From assembly GCA_002429085.1 (NCBI GenBank), contig DIYR01000171.1, positions 1-31,800 on the forward strand: DNA of 31,800 bases, read 5' to 3'. The translations under genes and the position numbers were made by a program. How positions within the stretch are numbered: position 1 is the stretch's first letter; the number at the start of each line of letters is the position of its first letter. Positions 6,961-15,083 of the stretch are shown in pieces. The DNA is from Flavobacteriales bacterium UBA6049 (GTDB taxonomy: Bacteria; Bacteroidota; Bacteroidia; Flavobacteriales_G; Salibacteraceae). The notes beneath the pieces are model-generated. The model did no database searches. It saw only the letters and a list, made by a program, of their open reading frames with translations, and was not told the origin of the DNA.

Positions 6961-9840
6961 CTAAGCTCTTACTTTATAATACTTAGAGATGGTTTTCAAG
7001 AATTGAGTTGGATTGATTGGTTTAGTGACATAATCATCCATGCCAGCATCTAACACCCTTTCTCGCACCTCAGAAAATGCATCTGCTGTAAGCGATATAA
7101 TTGGAATTGTTCTGAAATAGTCTTCTTCAATTGCTCTAATTGCTCTGGTAGCTTCATAACCATCCATTTCTGGCATTTGGATATCCATTAAGATAAAGTC
7201 AAAGCTCTTCTGTGCCACTTTTTCTAAAGCAATACGCCCATTATCTGCTATCGTTACCTGAGCTCCCCAATTGTTTAGGAATTGGCTCGCAATCTTTTGA
7301 TTTATTGGATTATCCTCAACTAGCAATACATGTGCGCCCTGTATGCTATGGTCAAGTTCCTTCTCTTCTTTTGGTGTACTTACTGTTTCTTTTCTTTCTC
7401 CTAAAGCCTTCTTAAAACTAATCTTGAAAACAAACTCAGATCCAACGCCTTCTTCACTGCTCACTGAGATGGTACCTCCCTGTAATTCCACCAACTTTTT
7501 GGTAATGGCTAACCCCAAGCCTGTACCACCAAACGTGTTGAGTATTTTCTCATCAGCTTGTGTAAACGTCTCGAAAATACGTTCTAATTGATCTGATGGA
7601 ATTCCGATACCCGTGTCTTTTACACTAATCTGAATTTCATCATGCTCCTTGGTGGAACCCAGTAGTTCTGCTTTAATCCATACTGATCCTTTTTCGGTAA
7701 ACTTAACTGCATTACTTACCAAATTCAATAAAATTTGATTCAATCGAACTGGATCTCCTACAACATACTTCGGCAAATCTGCAGTTATATCTAAATCTAG
7801 TTCAATATTCTTACGATCTGCTTTGATCTTCATTACTTCATGAATACCAGTTAATCGATCGTATAAATCAAACTGATCTCGGCTAAATACAATTTTACCT
7901 GACTCAATCTTTGAATGATCTAGAATATCGTTTACAAGAGACAATAGGTTATCAGCACTAAATTTCAGTGATCTCAATTTATCTTGCTGTTCTGGTTTTG
8001 GATTATCCTCCATCAAGAAATGAGTAATCCCAATTACCGCGTTCAGTGGAGTACGAATTTCATGGCTCATACTAGATAAGAATTGCTGCTTCTGAGAGGC
8101 CAATTCTTCAGCTCTTTTCCTTGACTCAATCAAAACTTGCTCTACACGCTTACGTTCAGTTAAATCATGCCACACGCAAAGAATCATGCGCTTATTATTC
8201 AGATGCACTGCGGTCAAAGTTACTTCTACTGGAAACTGGGTTCCTGATGATTTCTGATGTACCCACTCGAACTTATGGAAACCATACTCATAAGCTAAGT
8301 TGTCCATTTCTTCACTTTTGTAAGAAGACAATCTACCATCACTTTGTTTCTCAGGTGAGAAACCCGAAAGATCTTTACCGATAATTAGTTCCTTAGACTT
8401 TAACTCTAGTGTTTTCAATGCCACTTCATTACAATCAATAACTCCAGATTGATCATAGATGAAATAAGGATCACTAGAATGTTCAAATAACACTCTAAAC
8501 TTTTGATCGGCAGCAAAGCGCTCGGTCACATCCTTGGCAATTCCAATTACACCTGCAAATACGCCATGCTCGTCTCTGAAAGGTTTTTCTTTCATTTCCA
8601 ACATTCGTGGCTCATTCTGGCTATTGTGCAATTCTTGATAGAACACACCACTCTCCTGCCCTTTTTCTAAAACCAACCTCTTTGTTAGGATTCCATGTTC
8701 ATTAACAGGGTTATCGGTTACCTTTCTGTTTTCTTTTCGCATGAATTGATCTGGAGTAAACCCTAGTACCCGTTCTACATTCTCAGATACGTAATCATAA
8801 TTCTCATTGATATCAAAACGATAAGTAAAGTCTTCACTGTATTCAAACAACAACTTCTGTTGACGCACCAATGCGCTTAATTCTTCTTTGCTTGACGATA
8901 AGCTATCTGATGTTTTTCTTAGTTGTCTGCTATTCAAACTGAACATCAGAACTACAAGGGTAATTAATATAATACTAGACAACGCAACCACTATTAGTAG
9001 ACTTGTCATCCCATCCATTTCAGCCTCTAAATCACTGGCAAACAATAGTGCATAATCACTATTAAAAATTCGAATTGGATATTGTTGTAGCAACACCTTT
9101 TTAGAGGTCTCTGCTATACTAACTTCAAGAGTTTGATCAAATATGGTTGCATCCTTGGTGTGACTCTTTATCTGATTTAATGCTTCGGAGGAGAAGAATT
9201 GATCTACATCTAAATTAGCAAGATCTTGAGGTGACTCAAATGGAACTAATCCGTAATAATCGTTGTAAACAAACTTGAATCCACCATCTCCTAAATAGTA
9301 GTTTTTAATACGGTCTTTTATAAAGCGAGAAGGATTAGCAGATAGCACAAACAAGAGCCCTTCGTGCCGATATGCCAAATAGTTGTACTCAGGAACAAAC
9401 TGAAAATCAACCAAGTCTAATTTTTCAAGTATGGATTGGTTAATGCTACTGTTTCTTTCTAAAGAGATTACTTCATTCTTGTCTAAATAACTTTTCCATT
9501 GAAAGTTTGCAGACGTAATATGAATTGTATCTACTAAATCCAGATGATGAGCTAAGAAGTTTTTGAGATTTCTTGTTAATGCTAAACTATCAACCTCATT
9601 TCCAGAAAGTATCGAATCATTATCAAGTATAAAATAGTAAAAGTCTTCTTGAAACTCGTGAACTGAACGTTCTAAGTCATTGCTGCACAATTGAACTTGA
9701 TTAGCTAATATATCTTTTCGGTTATCAATTCTAACGTTACGCGCATTTAAGTATACCCATGTACTTAGTGTTATACTCAATACAGAAAAAGCTACTACAG
9801 CAGCAAATGTTCGCGAATTCTCTTTTATAAATCTAACCAT
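6961..9840 (-). CDS. Hybrid sensor histidine kinase with two PAS domains and a receiver
   Basis: This 959-residue membrane kinase has transmembrane helices at about 11-31 and 279-301, enclosing a periplasmic sensor of about 245 residues without a recognisable signature. Two PAS domains follow, about 325-440 (ending GVIGIAKDVTERF) and about 445-565 (ending CVWHDLTERKR). The HisKA domain has H593 (FLSSMSHEIRTPLNAVIG). The HATPase domain has an N box (NLVSNAVKFT, 706-715), G1 DTGIGIP (742-748) and G2 GGTGLGLAI (771-779). A receiver ends the protein, with acidic E842/D843, phospho-acceptor D886 (LMDIQMPEMDGYEA), T918 and K940. All catalytic residues appear intact. It has no HPt or DNA-binding output, so its target must be encoded elsewhere. 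It lies 3 bp downstream of the lipoprotein gene, which is probably its sensory partner. Confidence 0.95.
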   Translation of the reverse strand: MVRFIKENSRTFAAVVAFSVLSITLSTWVYLNARNVRIDNRKDILANQVQLCSNDLERSVHEFQEDFYYFILDNDSILSGNEVDSLALTRNLKNFLAHHLDLVDTIHITSANFQWKSYLDKNEVISLERNSSINQSILEKLDLVDFQFVPEYNYLAYRHEGLLFVLSANPSRFIKDRIKNYYLGDGGFKFVYNDYYGLVPFESPQDLANLDVDQFFSSEALNQIKSHTKDATIFDQTLEVSIAETSKKVLLQQYPIRIFNSDYALLFASDLEAEMDGMTSLLIVVALSSIILITLVVLMFSLNSRQLRKTSDSLSSSKEELSALVRQQKLLFEYSEDFTYRFDINENYDYVSENVERVLGFTPDQFMRKENRKVTDNPVNEHGILTKRLVLEKGQESGVFYQELHNSQNEPRMLEMKEKPFRDEHGVFAGVIGIAKDVTERFAADQKFRVLFEHSSDPYFIYDQSGVIDCNEVALKTLELKSKELIIGKDLSGFSPEKQSDGRLSSYKSEEMDNLAYEYGFHKFEWVHQKSSGTQFPVEVTLTAVHLNNKRMILCVWHDLTERKRVEQVLIESRKRAEELASQKQQFLSSMSHEIRTPLNAVIGITHFLMEDNPKPEQQDKLRSLKFSADNLLSLVNDILDHSKIESGKIVFSRDQFDLYDRLTGIHEVMKIKADRKNIELDLDITADLPKYVVGDPVRLNQILLNLVSNAVKFTEKGSVWIKAELLGSTKEHDEIQISVKDTGIGIPSDQLERIFETFTQADEKILNTFGGTGLGLAITKKLVELQGGTISVSSEEGVGSEFVFKISFKKALGERKETVSTPKEEKELDHSIQGAHVLLVEDNPINQKIASQFLNNWGAQVTIADNGRIALEKVAQKSFDFILMDIQMPEMDGYEATRAIRAIEEDYFRTIPIISLTADAFSEVRERVLDAGMDDYVTKPINPTQFLKTISKYYKVRA

Positions 9841-9843
9841 ATA

Positions 9844-10806
9844 CTAGTGTTCGAAAACCTTGATTAGTTTGCATCTAATTTCACTCATATCCGTGGCTAG
9901 CAACATAATTCGCTTTCGCTGATTCATAAACTTCTCCTTTTCAGCACTTTCTTCGAAAATACGACTTAAGGCCGTTTTCGCATCAGGAATTCGGGTTTGA
10001 TCAATTGATAATTGCTGTGAGGTTCTATTAGTAGACAACCAGTGATTACTTAAAGTCGATTCCAAAGAAACAATTGGTAAAGCTAAACGAGTAGCAGCCT
10101 CTTCATCCGAGTAAAATACCTTCCCATTGTAATCTGCTATAATAAAATCAGTTCCGAATGAATTGAGTAGCTCTAAATCATACACTGTAGAAGCCTGTAC
10201 AATAACCCACCCAAGTTGCTCTCCATCTATTTCTAATGCTTGTCTATAACTTCTAACGTCTATTCCTATCAATGGATCAACTACCACATCCTCATACCAT
10301 AGTCCATAATTTGAAAGGTTAGTATCTAGCATTTCAAGCGAAAAAAAATCATGTATTCGCTCAGATGTAATAGGATAAATAGCCGTATCTATTGCTGGAA
10401 TAGTAGCAAACCATCCATCTAATGATACTACGTATGCTCGAATCACTCCTTTCTCTTTGGTAAGTAAACTGTCTATCTTAGAAGAAATCAAGTCAGTTGC
10501 AACTAAAAACTCATCTACTAATGTGTCTAAAGAAAGATTCGAATCTAGGTTTATGGGATATGTTGGTACAGATACGTTATTCAAATAATCCGCATCTGAA
10601 ACAACAGAGTCATGCATTATCCTATTCCAATCATTGCATAACTCATGCACTGCCGTTTTTCGTTTTACATATTCAAAATTGTATGCGTATGCGGCTTGTT
10701 TAAGCAAGCTATTCTCTTTTTCAGTTGATCTTTTCTTTGTTCCATCACAGGAACAAAGAACTAAGAGAAACATAATGAAACTCCAAAAAGAGGTAAATCG
10801 TATCAT
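9844..10806 (-). CDS. Lipoprotein with Cache-like sensor region, paired with hybrid histidine kinase
   Basis: This 320-residue exported protein has a type II signal peptide with lipobox VLCSC, giving a lipidated C20. Residues about 45-265 resemble a Cache/PDC-type extracellular sensor: an early helical part, then DGWFATIPAID, then LWYEDVVVDPLIGIDVRSYRQALEIDGEQLGWVIVQAS and FIIADYNGKVFYS, the usual strand order with a Gly-rich turn. This is pattern recognition, not a firm family hit. A helical C-terminal tail (about 275-320) follows. The gene ends 3 bp before the kinase start, so the two are surely co-transcribed. I infer that it binds a ligand at the inner or outer membrane face and passes the signal to the kinase. 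A 24-bp inverted repeat lies upstream. Confidence 0.75.
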   Translation of the reverse strand: MIRFTSFWSFIMFLLVLCSCDGTKKRSTEKENSLLKQAAYAYNFEYVKRKTAVHELCNDWNRIMHDSVVSDADYLNNVSVPTYPINLDSNLSLDTLVDEFLVATDLISSKIDSLLTKEKGVIRAYVVSLDGWFATIPAIDTAIYPITSERIHDFFSLEMLDTNLSNYGLWYEDVVVDPLIGIDVRSYRQALEIDGEQLGWVIVQASTVYDLELLNSFGTDFIIADYNGKVFYSDEEAATRLALPIVSLESTLSNHWLSTNRTSQQLSIDQTRIPDAKTALSRIFEESAEKEKFMNQRKRIMLLATDMSEIRCKLIKVFEH

Positions 10807-10819
10807 AGCAAAAGGCAGC

Positions 10820-10843
10820 GGAAATGTGTATCATTACATTTCC
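10820..10843. promoter_or_regulatory. Inverted repeat between divergent lipoprotein-kinase operon and C1B peptidase
   Basis: GGAAATGT (10820-10827) and ACATTTCC (10836-10843) are perfect 8-bp arms with an 8-bp spacer. It lies 13 bp upstream of the lipoprotein ATG (minus) and 33 bp upstream of the peptidase ATG (plus). It could be a dimeric regulator site or, if transcribed, a 5' UTR hairpin. Confidence 0.4.
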
Positions 10844-10876
10844 AAATTAACCGCTTGAAAGAACAATTCTTATGCC

Positions 10877-12037
10877 ATGAAATATAATAAGTATAAAACA
10901 TACGCAATTACTGCAACTCTAGGTTTAACTGCACTTACAGCTTTTTCCCAAAAAGAGAAAAAAGCGCATAATGGATACCTTTTTTCGGACATTATTCGTA
11001 TTGAGAATACGCCTGTTATTAGTCAACAACAAACAGGAACTTGCTGGAGTTTTTCAACTACATCATTCTTAGAATCTGAGCTTATTCGTCAAGGCACCAA
11101 AGATGTTGACCTTTCTGAGATGTATCATGTAAGACAGATCTATGTAGAAAAGGCTTTAAACTACGTTAGAAGGCAAGGAAAAACTCAGTTTGGTGAAGGT
11201 AGTTTAAGCCACGATGTAATACGCTCTGCTAAACGCTATGGTGTTGTTCCTCAAAGTATATATGTCGGCAAAAATTACGGTGGAGAGATATATCAACACG
11301 CTGAATTAGATGTTATTTTGAAGAATTTCCTTGATGGTGTAATTAGCAATCCAAACGGTAAATTATCAAATGCTTGGCTGGCAGCATATGAAGCTATACT
11401 AGATACATATCTTGGGGAGGTGCCAAAAAATTTCGAAGTAAACGGAAAAAGTTACACGCCCCAGAGCTATGCACAAGCTTTAGAGTTAGAATTAAACGAT
11501 TACGTTACAATAACTAGTTTTCAGCATTTGAATATGCATGAATTCTCTGTTTTGCAAATTCCAGATAACTGGGCAAGTGAATCATACTTAAATGTGACAT
11601 TAGATGAATTCATGCAAGTAATTGATCATGCACTTAAAAATGGATACACCTTGGCTTGGGATGCAGATGTAAGCGAAAGAACATGGGTTACTAAAACAGG
11701 AGTGTCCATCATTCCAGAAGTACCATACAAAGAATTATCACGAAATGACAGAGATTCTATCGGAGTAAAGTATTTGACTGAATTGTCTGTAACGGCAGAA
11801 ATAAGAGAGCAAGGGTTTAATTCATACGAGACAACAGATGATCATTTAATGCACATTATTGGTAAAGGACAAGATACCAATGGAAATATCTATTACATCG
11901 TTAAAAATTCTTGGGGAGAAAGTGCTGGAATTGAGGGCTATCATTACGTATCTGAATCATACATGCGCATGAAGTCGATTGGTGTTATGATACACAAAAC
12001 GGCATTGCCATCAGTTCTTAAAAAATTGGTGGATTAA
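10877..12037 (+). CDS. Exported C1B family cysteine peptidase (bleomycin hydrolase/aminopeptidase C-like)
   Basis: This 386-residue papain-fold peptidase has a signal peptide ending near TAFSQ (residue 25). The catalytic set is complete: Q50 (oxyanion), C56 (GTCWSFS), H326 (DDHLMHIIG) and N344 (YYIVKNSWGES). The large insertion between Cys and His, and the DDHxMH signature, match the C1B group (bleomycin hydrolase, PepC) rather than classical papains. Many C1B enzymes are cytosolic hexamers, while Bacteroidota versions are often exported, as here. The likely role is aminopeptidase trimming of peptides in the periplasm. Its TAA stop shares TTAA with the stop of the convergent S4-domain gene. 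I chose the ATG at 10877 because it starts the signal peptide. Confidence 0.92.
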   Translation: MKYNKYKTYAITATLGLTALTAFSQKEKKAHNGYLFSDIIRIENTPVISQQQTGTCWSFSTTSFLESELIRQGTKDVDLSEMYHVRQIYVEKALNYVRRQGKTQFGEGSLSHDVIRSAKRYGVVPQSIYVGKNYGGEIYQHAELDVILKNFLDGVISNPNGKLSNAWLAAYEAILDTYLGEVPKNFEVNGKSYTPQSYAQALELELNDYVTITSFQHLNMHEFSVLQIPDNWASESYLNVTLDEFMQVIDHALKNGYTLAWDADVSERTWVTKTGVSIIPEVPYKELSRNDRDSIGVKYLTELSVTAEIREQGFNSYETTDDHLMHIIGKGQDTNGNIYYIVKNSWGESAGIEGYHYVSESYMRMKSIGVMIHKTALPSVLKKLVD

Positions 12038-12237
12038 ATAATAGAAATAATCTCACCTAGTACGGTGATTTTATCTCCTTTGCGAAGTTTGTTACGCTTG
12101 CGAAATTCAACTTGATCGTTTACGTTCACCTCACCTTCTTCGACCAAGTATTTTGCATGTGAACCAGACTCAGCAATCCCAACTAATTTCAATAATTTAA
12201 TCAACTCGATATACTCGGTTGTTAACTCAAATTCCAT
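12034..12237 (-). CDS. S4-domain RNA-binding protein
   Basis: This 67-residue protein is essentially a single S4 RNA-binding domain: LIKLLKLVGIAESGSHAKYLVEEGEVNVNDQ followed by RKRNKLRKGDKITV. It resembles the YbcJ/RlbA type of small stand-alone S4 proteins, which bind structured RNA and may assist ribosome biogenesis. It is divergent from the DUF2797 gene with only 12 bp between the two start codons, so each promoter must overlap the other gene's 5' end. Its stop overlaps the convergent peptidase stop. Confidence 0.9.
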   Translation of the reverse strand: MEFELTTEYIELIKLLKLVGIAESGSHAKYLVEEGEVNVNDQVEFRKRNKLRKGDKITVLGEIISII

Positions 12238-12244
12238 AGGTTTG
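12237..12244 (+). promoter_or_regulatory. Candidate -7 promoter box (TAGGTTTG) of the DUF2797 gene
   Basis: This exact TAnnTTTG match ends 5 nt before the ATG at 12250, so the transcript would be leaderless or nearly so. It starts on the first base of the divergent S4 gene. A TTG at 12219-12221 gives a short 15-bp spacer. Confidence 0.45.
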
Positions 12245-12249
12245 ACTTT

Positions 12250-13050
12250 ATGACTAAGGCAGGCAATTTACACAAAATGCATACTTCTTTACATCCAAAT
12301 CAAGAAGTACAATACTTTCTCAATTCAGAAGACGGAGAATGGAATGTAAACGATTGGATAGGCAAAGAGATTGGGTTTAGTTTTGAAGGAAGAATTAATT
12401 GCATTGCTTGTGGCAGATTAACTACTAAATCTTTCGGGCAAGGGTTCTGCTATCCGTGCTTCAAAAATTCTCCGCTCAACTCAGAGTGCATTATTCGTCC
12501 TGAGTTGTGTGAAGCTCACTTAGGCAAAGGCAGAGACCCTGAATGGGAAGAGAAACATCATAACCAACCACATATCGTTTACCTAGCTGCTTCTAGTGGT
12601 GCCAAAGTTGGTGTTACAAGAACTGATCAGATTCCTACTAGATGGATAGATCAAGGAGCGAATCGAGCTCTCATACTTGCTAAAACAGAGTATCGACAAC
12701 AAGCGGGAATGATAGAAGTAGCTTTGAAAGAATTTGTCGCTGACAAAACCAACTGGCAACGCATGTTGAAAAATCAAGTTACTGATCAAGATTTAATTGC
12801 GTTACGTAAAGAACTATCAGCACATCTTGATGAAGAATGGCATCAGTTCATCGTTGAAGATGACGAGTTAAATATTTTATACCCCGTTACAGCATACCCT
12901 GAGAAGGTAAAATCAATGAAACTCGACAAAATTCCTTCATATACTGGCATTTTAAAAGGGATTAAAGGCCAGTATATGATATTTGATGACAATCAAGTAA
13001 TTAATATCAGAAATCATTCAGGGTATTACGTAGAATGGGAGCTATCTTAG
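12250..13050 (+). CDS. DUF2797 family protein
   Basis: This 266-residue protein matches the DUF2797 family pattern. A cysteine cluster C51-x2-C54, C67-x2-C70, C80, C87 with H90 suggests zinc binding. It is followed by the conserved stretch HIVYLAASSGAKVGVTR and then IPTRWIDQGANRAL at about 108-140. The YLA...KVGVTR strand pair and a later Glu (AGMIEVAL) recall GIY-YIG nuclease folds, though no activity is established for the family. There is no signal peptide, so it is probably cytoplasmic. An alternative ATG lies at 12277, but the -7 box just ahead of 12250 favours the longer form. Its TAG stop overlaps the stop of the convergent DUF493 gene. Confidence 0.85.
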   Translation: MTKAGNLHKMHTSLHPNQEVQYFLNSEDGEWNVNDWIGKEIGFSFEGRINCIACGRLTTKSFGQGFCYPCFKNSPLNSECIIRPELCEAHLGKGRDPEWEEKHHNQPHIVYLAASSGAKVGVTRTDQIPTRWIDQGANRALILAKTEYRQQAGMIEVALKEFVADKTNWQRMLKNQVTDQDLIALRKELSAHLDEEWHQFIVEDDELNILYPVTAYPEKVKSMKLDKIPSYTGILKGIKGQYMIFDDNQVINIRNHSGYYVEWELS

Positions 13051-13340
13051 AGACTCACAATACCTTCTATTTTCTCTGCTTTTTGGTAACGATCAATAAT
13101 TGAATCAACATCCACCATTACTTCTTTACCTGTTACTGATACAAATTTACCTTTACTCGATTCTCTGATAGTTACTTGTGCAGCTTCTCCAAACAAAGCC
13201 TCAACTAATGCTAGTTTGTGATTATCGTTTGGTACGATAAACTTGAACATGTATAAGGTTGGAAAGCTATGTTGCTTTTCAAGCTTTTCTTTTAAGTCTG
13301 CGTAGAATTTTGTCCGATCTAATTTGTTGCCGTTCGCCAT
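13047..13340 (-). CDS. DUF493 (YbeD-like) family protein
   Basis: This 97-residue protein has the ferredoxin-like layout of DUF493/YbeD: an N-terminal helix (FYADLKEKLEK), strand TLYMFKFIVPND, helix KLALVEALFG, strand QVTIRESSKGKFVSVTGKEVMVD and a closing helix SIIDRYQKAEKI. The function of the family is unknown; YbeD is thought to be a small regulatory or allosteric domain protein. I chose the ATG at 13340 (MANGNK), because the frame continues only 15 bases further upstream to a TTG that lacks support. It overlaps the DUF2797 stop by 4 bp and may be co-transcribed with the small membrane protein gene 41 bp upstream. Confidence 0.87.
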   Translation of the reverse strand: MANGNKLDRTKFYADLKEKLEKQHSFPTLYMFKFIVPNDNHKLALVEALFGEAAQVTIRESSKGKFVSVTGKEVMVDVDSIIDRYQKAEKIEGIVSL

Positions 13341-13381
13341 AATGCAAATGAACAACTCTCAATTCTGAAGGACAAGCGTGT

Positions 13382-13612
13382 TTATCTGTTATCTGGAAGA
13401 ATGAAACTAAATATGGCTTTTGCTGCCCAGGAAACAGCATTTTTAGCTTCGTTTTTTTGTTTCTGTATCGCAATTTGAGTTCCACTAGAAAAATCAGCTG
13501 CTTTTACAGATTCATAAGGCAATGAAACATCATTTTTTGCTACAGTTAGAATACCGACAACCACAACAGATGCCGCTATCAATGTTATTCCTATGTATTT
13601 AAATTGTTTCAC
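13382..13612 (-). CDS. Small single-span membrane protein, unknown function
   Basis: This short frame encodes about 76 residues if it starts at the GTG at 13612. An N-terminal transmembrane segment (YIGITLIAASVVVVGILTV) follows a basic VKQFK start. A hydrophilic middle contains AIQKQKNEAKNAVSWAAK, probably an amphipathic helix. It has no ATG. An in-frame TTG at 13690 would give 102 residues, but a TACTTTTG promoter-like box at 13638-13645 lies inside that extension and argues for the GTG. I do not recognise a family. Reality as a gene is likely from its clean frame and its position ahead of the DUF493 gene, but not certain. Confidence 0.5.
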   Translation of the reverse strand: MKQFKYIGITLIAASVVVVGILTVAKNDVSLPYESVKAADFSSGTQIAIQKQKNEAKNAVSWAAKAIFSFILPDNR

Positions 13613-13637
13613 AAACTTTTGCTTTAAAAGAATGACC

Positions 13638-13645
13638 CAAAAGTA
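13638..13645 (-). promoter_or_regulatory. Candidate -7 promoter box (TACTTTTG) of the small membrane protein gene
   Basis: This is an exact TAnnTTTG match on the minus strand, ending 25 nt upstream of the GTG at 13612. It may also serve the DUF493 gene. The nearest TTG upstream is 26 nt away, which is long for a -33 box. Confidence 0.4.
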
Positions 13646-13821
13646 AACTATATTAAGTTCTCTTGACTGGCCAACACAATTATTTATCAATCAATTAAGA
13701 GAATTTAACAGATTATTACAAATGCTGCTTTAACACAAGTAAATTGAAATATGGCTTGAGCAAATCATCACCATGACTAAATACAGTAAATTGCGAACAT
13801 TTTCAACGGGACATTACTAGC

Positions 13822-15012
13822 ATGGAAACGAAAGCAGCGGAACAACACCCCATCTCTTTTGATAATACGGCTATTGCTTTTGGCCACAAAACAGATAAGG
13901 AGTTAGATTTTAGTATTTGGTTATTCAAGCTGATGCAAAATCAAGCTTTAGTGAAATGGAGCACTTCTGCCGCCCAACTTGCACTGTACCTTAGACTACC
14001 TATATCTGGAATTGTAAAAGCTACTGTTTTCAGACAGTTTTGTGGAGGTGAAACTATTGCTGACTGTGATAAGGCCATCATCTCTCTTGGTAAAGCTGGT
14101 ATTGGTGCTATACTAGATTATAGCATTGAAGGTGCTCAAGATGAAGAAACCTTTGATTCTACAACAGAAGAACTACTTAAAAACAGTGATAAGGCATCTT
14201 CATCTCCACACATTCCCGTTACTTGCATGAAATTAACAGGAATTATTCGCTTTGGACTACTAGAAAAGGTAAGTGCCGATGTTGAATTATCGGATATTGA
14301 GAAACAAGAGTATAGTCGTGGAATTAGACGTGTTCATAAGATTTGCGAAAGGGCTCATCGTAACAACGTACCCATTTATATTGATGCAGAAGAAACGTGG
14401 ATTCAACCTGCAATTGATCGTTTAGCAGAAGGGATGATGCGTCAATATAATACCGAAAAAGCCATTGTATTTACTACGATGCAGATGTACCGACATGATC
14501 AAATCGATCACCTTAATAAATTATTAGAGGAGGCTCAACGAGAAGGCTTTATTGCAGGTGTTAAGTTTGTTAGAGGCGCCTATCTCGAAAAAGAGAACGA
14601 AAGAGCATCAAAACTTGGCTATCCAACTCCTATGCAACCCAATAAAGAATCTTCAGATCGAGATTACAATAGAGCTTTGGAAATTGGTGTCAAACATATT
14701 AACCAGATTGCTATTTGTGCAGGTACACATAATGAAGAAAGCTCTCAATACCTAACCGAACTTATGAAAGAGAGTGGGTTACCTAACAATCACCCACATA
14801 TTTATTTCTCTCAACTATATGGAATGAGTGATCACATTAGTTACAATCTAGCAAATAGAGGATACCAAGTGAGCAAATATTTACCATACGGCCCAGTTAA
14901 AGCAACCATGCCTTACTTAATAAGAAGAGCTGAAGAAAACACTGCAATTGCAGGCCAAATGGGGAAAGAACTACTACTACTTACCAAAGAAAAAAATAGA
15001 AGAGCAAATTAA
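13822..15012 (+). CDS. Proline dehydrogenase (FAD-dependent)
   Basis: This 396-residue protein is a monofunctional proline dehydrogenase, a TIM-barrel flavoenzyme oxidising L-proline to pyrroline-5-carboxylate. Visible family motifs are IDAEETWIQ (187-195), K248 with RGAYLEKE (251-258), AGTHNEES (300-307), YGPVKATMPYLIRRAEEN (356-373) with the paired arginines R368/R369 that bind the proline carboxylate, and a Tyr-rich YGMSDHISYNLA stretch. There is no P5C dehydrogenase domain, so the second step is encoded elsewhere. It stands alone on the plus strand. The upstream 130 bp hold no exact TAnnTTTG box. Electrons would go to the membrane quinone pool. Confidence 0.95.
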   Translation: METKAAEQHPISFDNTAIAFGHKTDKELDFSIWLFKLMQNQALVKWSTSAAQLALYLRLPISGIVKATVFRQFCGGETIADCDKAIISLGKAGIGAILDYSIEGAQDEETFDSTTEELLKNSDKASSSPHIPVTCMKLTGIIRFGLLEKVSADVELSDIEKQEYSRGIRRVHKICERAHRNNVPIYIDAEETWIQPAIDRLAEGMMRQYNTEKAIVFTTMQMYRHDQIDHLNKLLEEAQREGFIAGVKFVRGAYLEKENERASKLGYPTPMQPNKESSDRDYNRALEIGVKHINQIAICAGTHNEESSQYLTELMKESGLPNNHPHIYFSQLYGMSDHISYNLANRGYQVSKYLPYGPVKATMPYLIRRAEENTAIAGQMGKELLLLTKEKNRRAN

Positions 15013-15083
15013 AACCAACCTACATGCACCTCCTAACGTCCTTATTATCAAATCTGCTAAGAAAAAATTGGTATTTTCCTTCC

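Noticed and set aside
7212..8384. Plus-strand frames opposite the histidine kinase
   Set aside because: The kinase frame has all catalytic motifs; the opposite frames show low-complexity or unrecognisable sequence.
13613..13690. Extension of the small membrane protein to a TTG at 13690
   Set aside because: The added residues contain no conserved feature, and a -7 promoter box falls inside the extension.
15024..15083. Upstream ATG for the 1159-residue type B cargo
   Set aside because: It would put 20 residues in front of a clean signal peptide that begins at the ATG at 15084.
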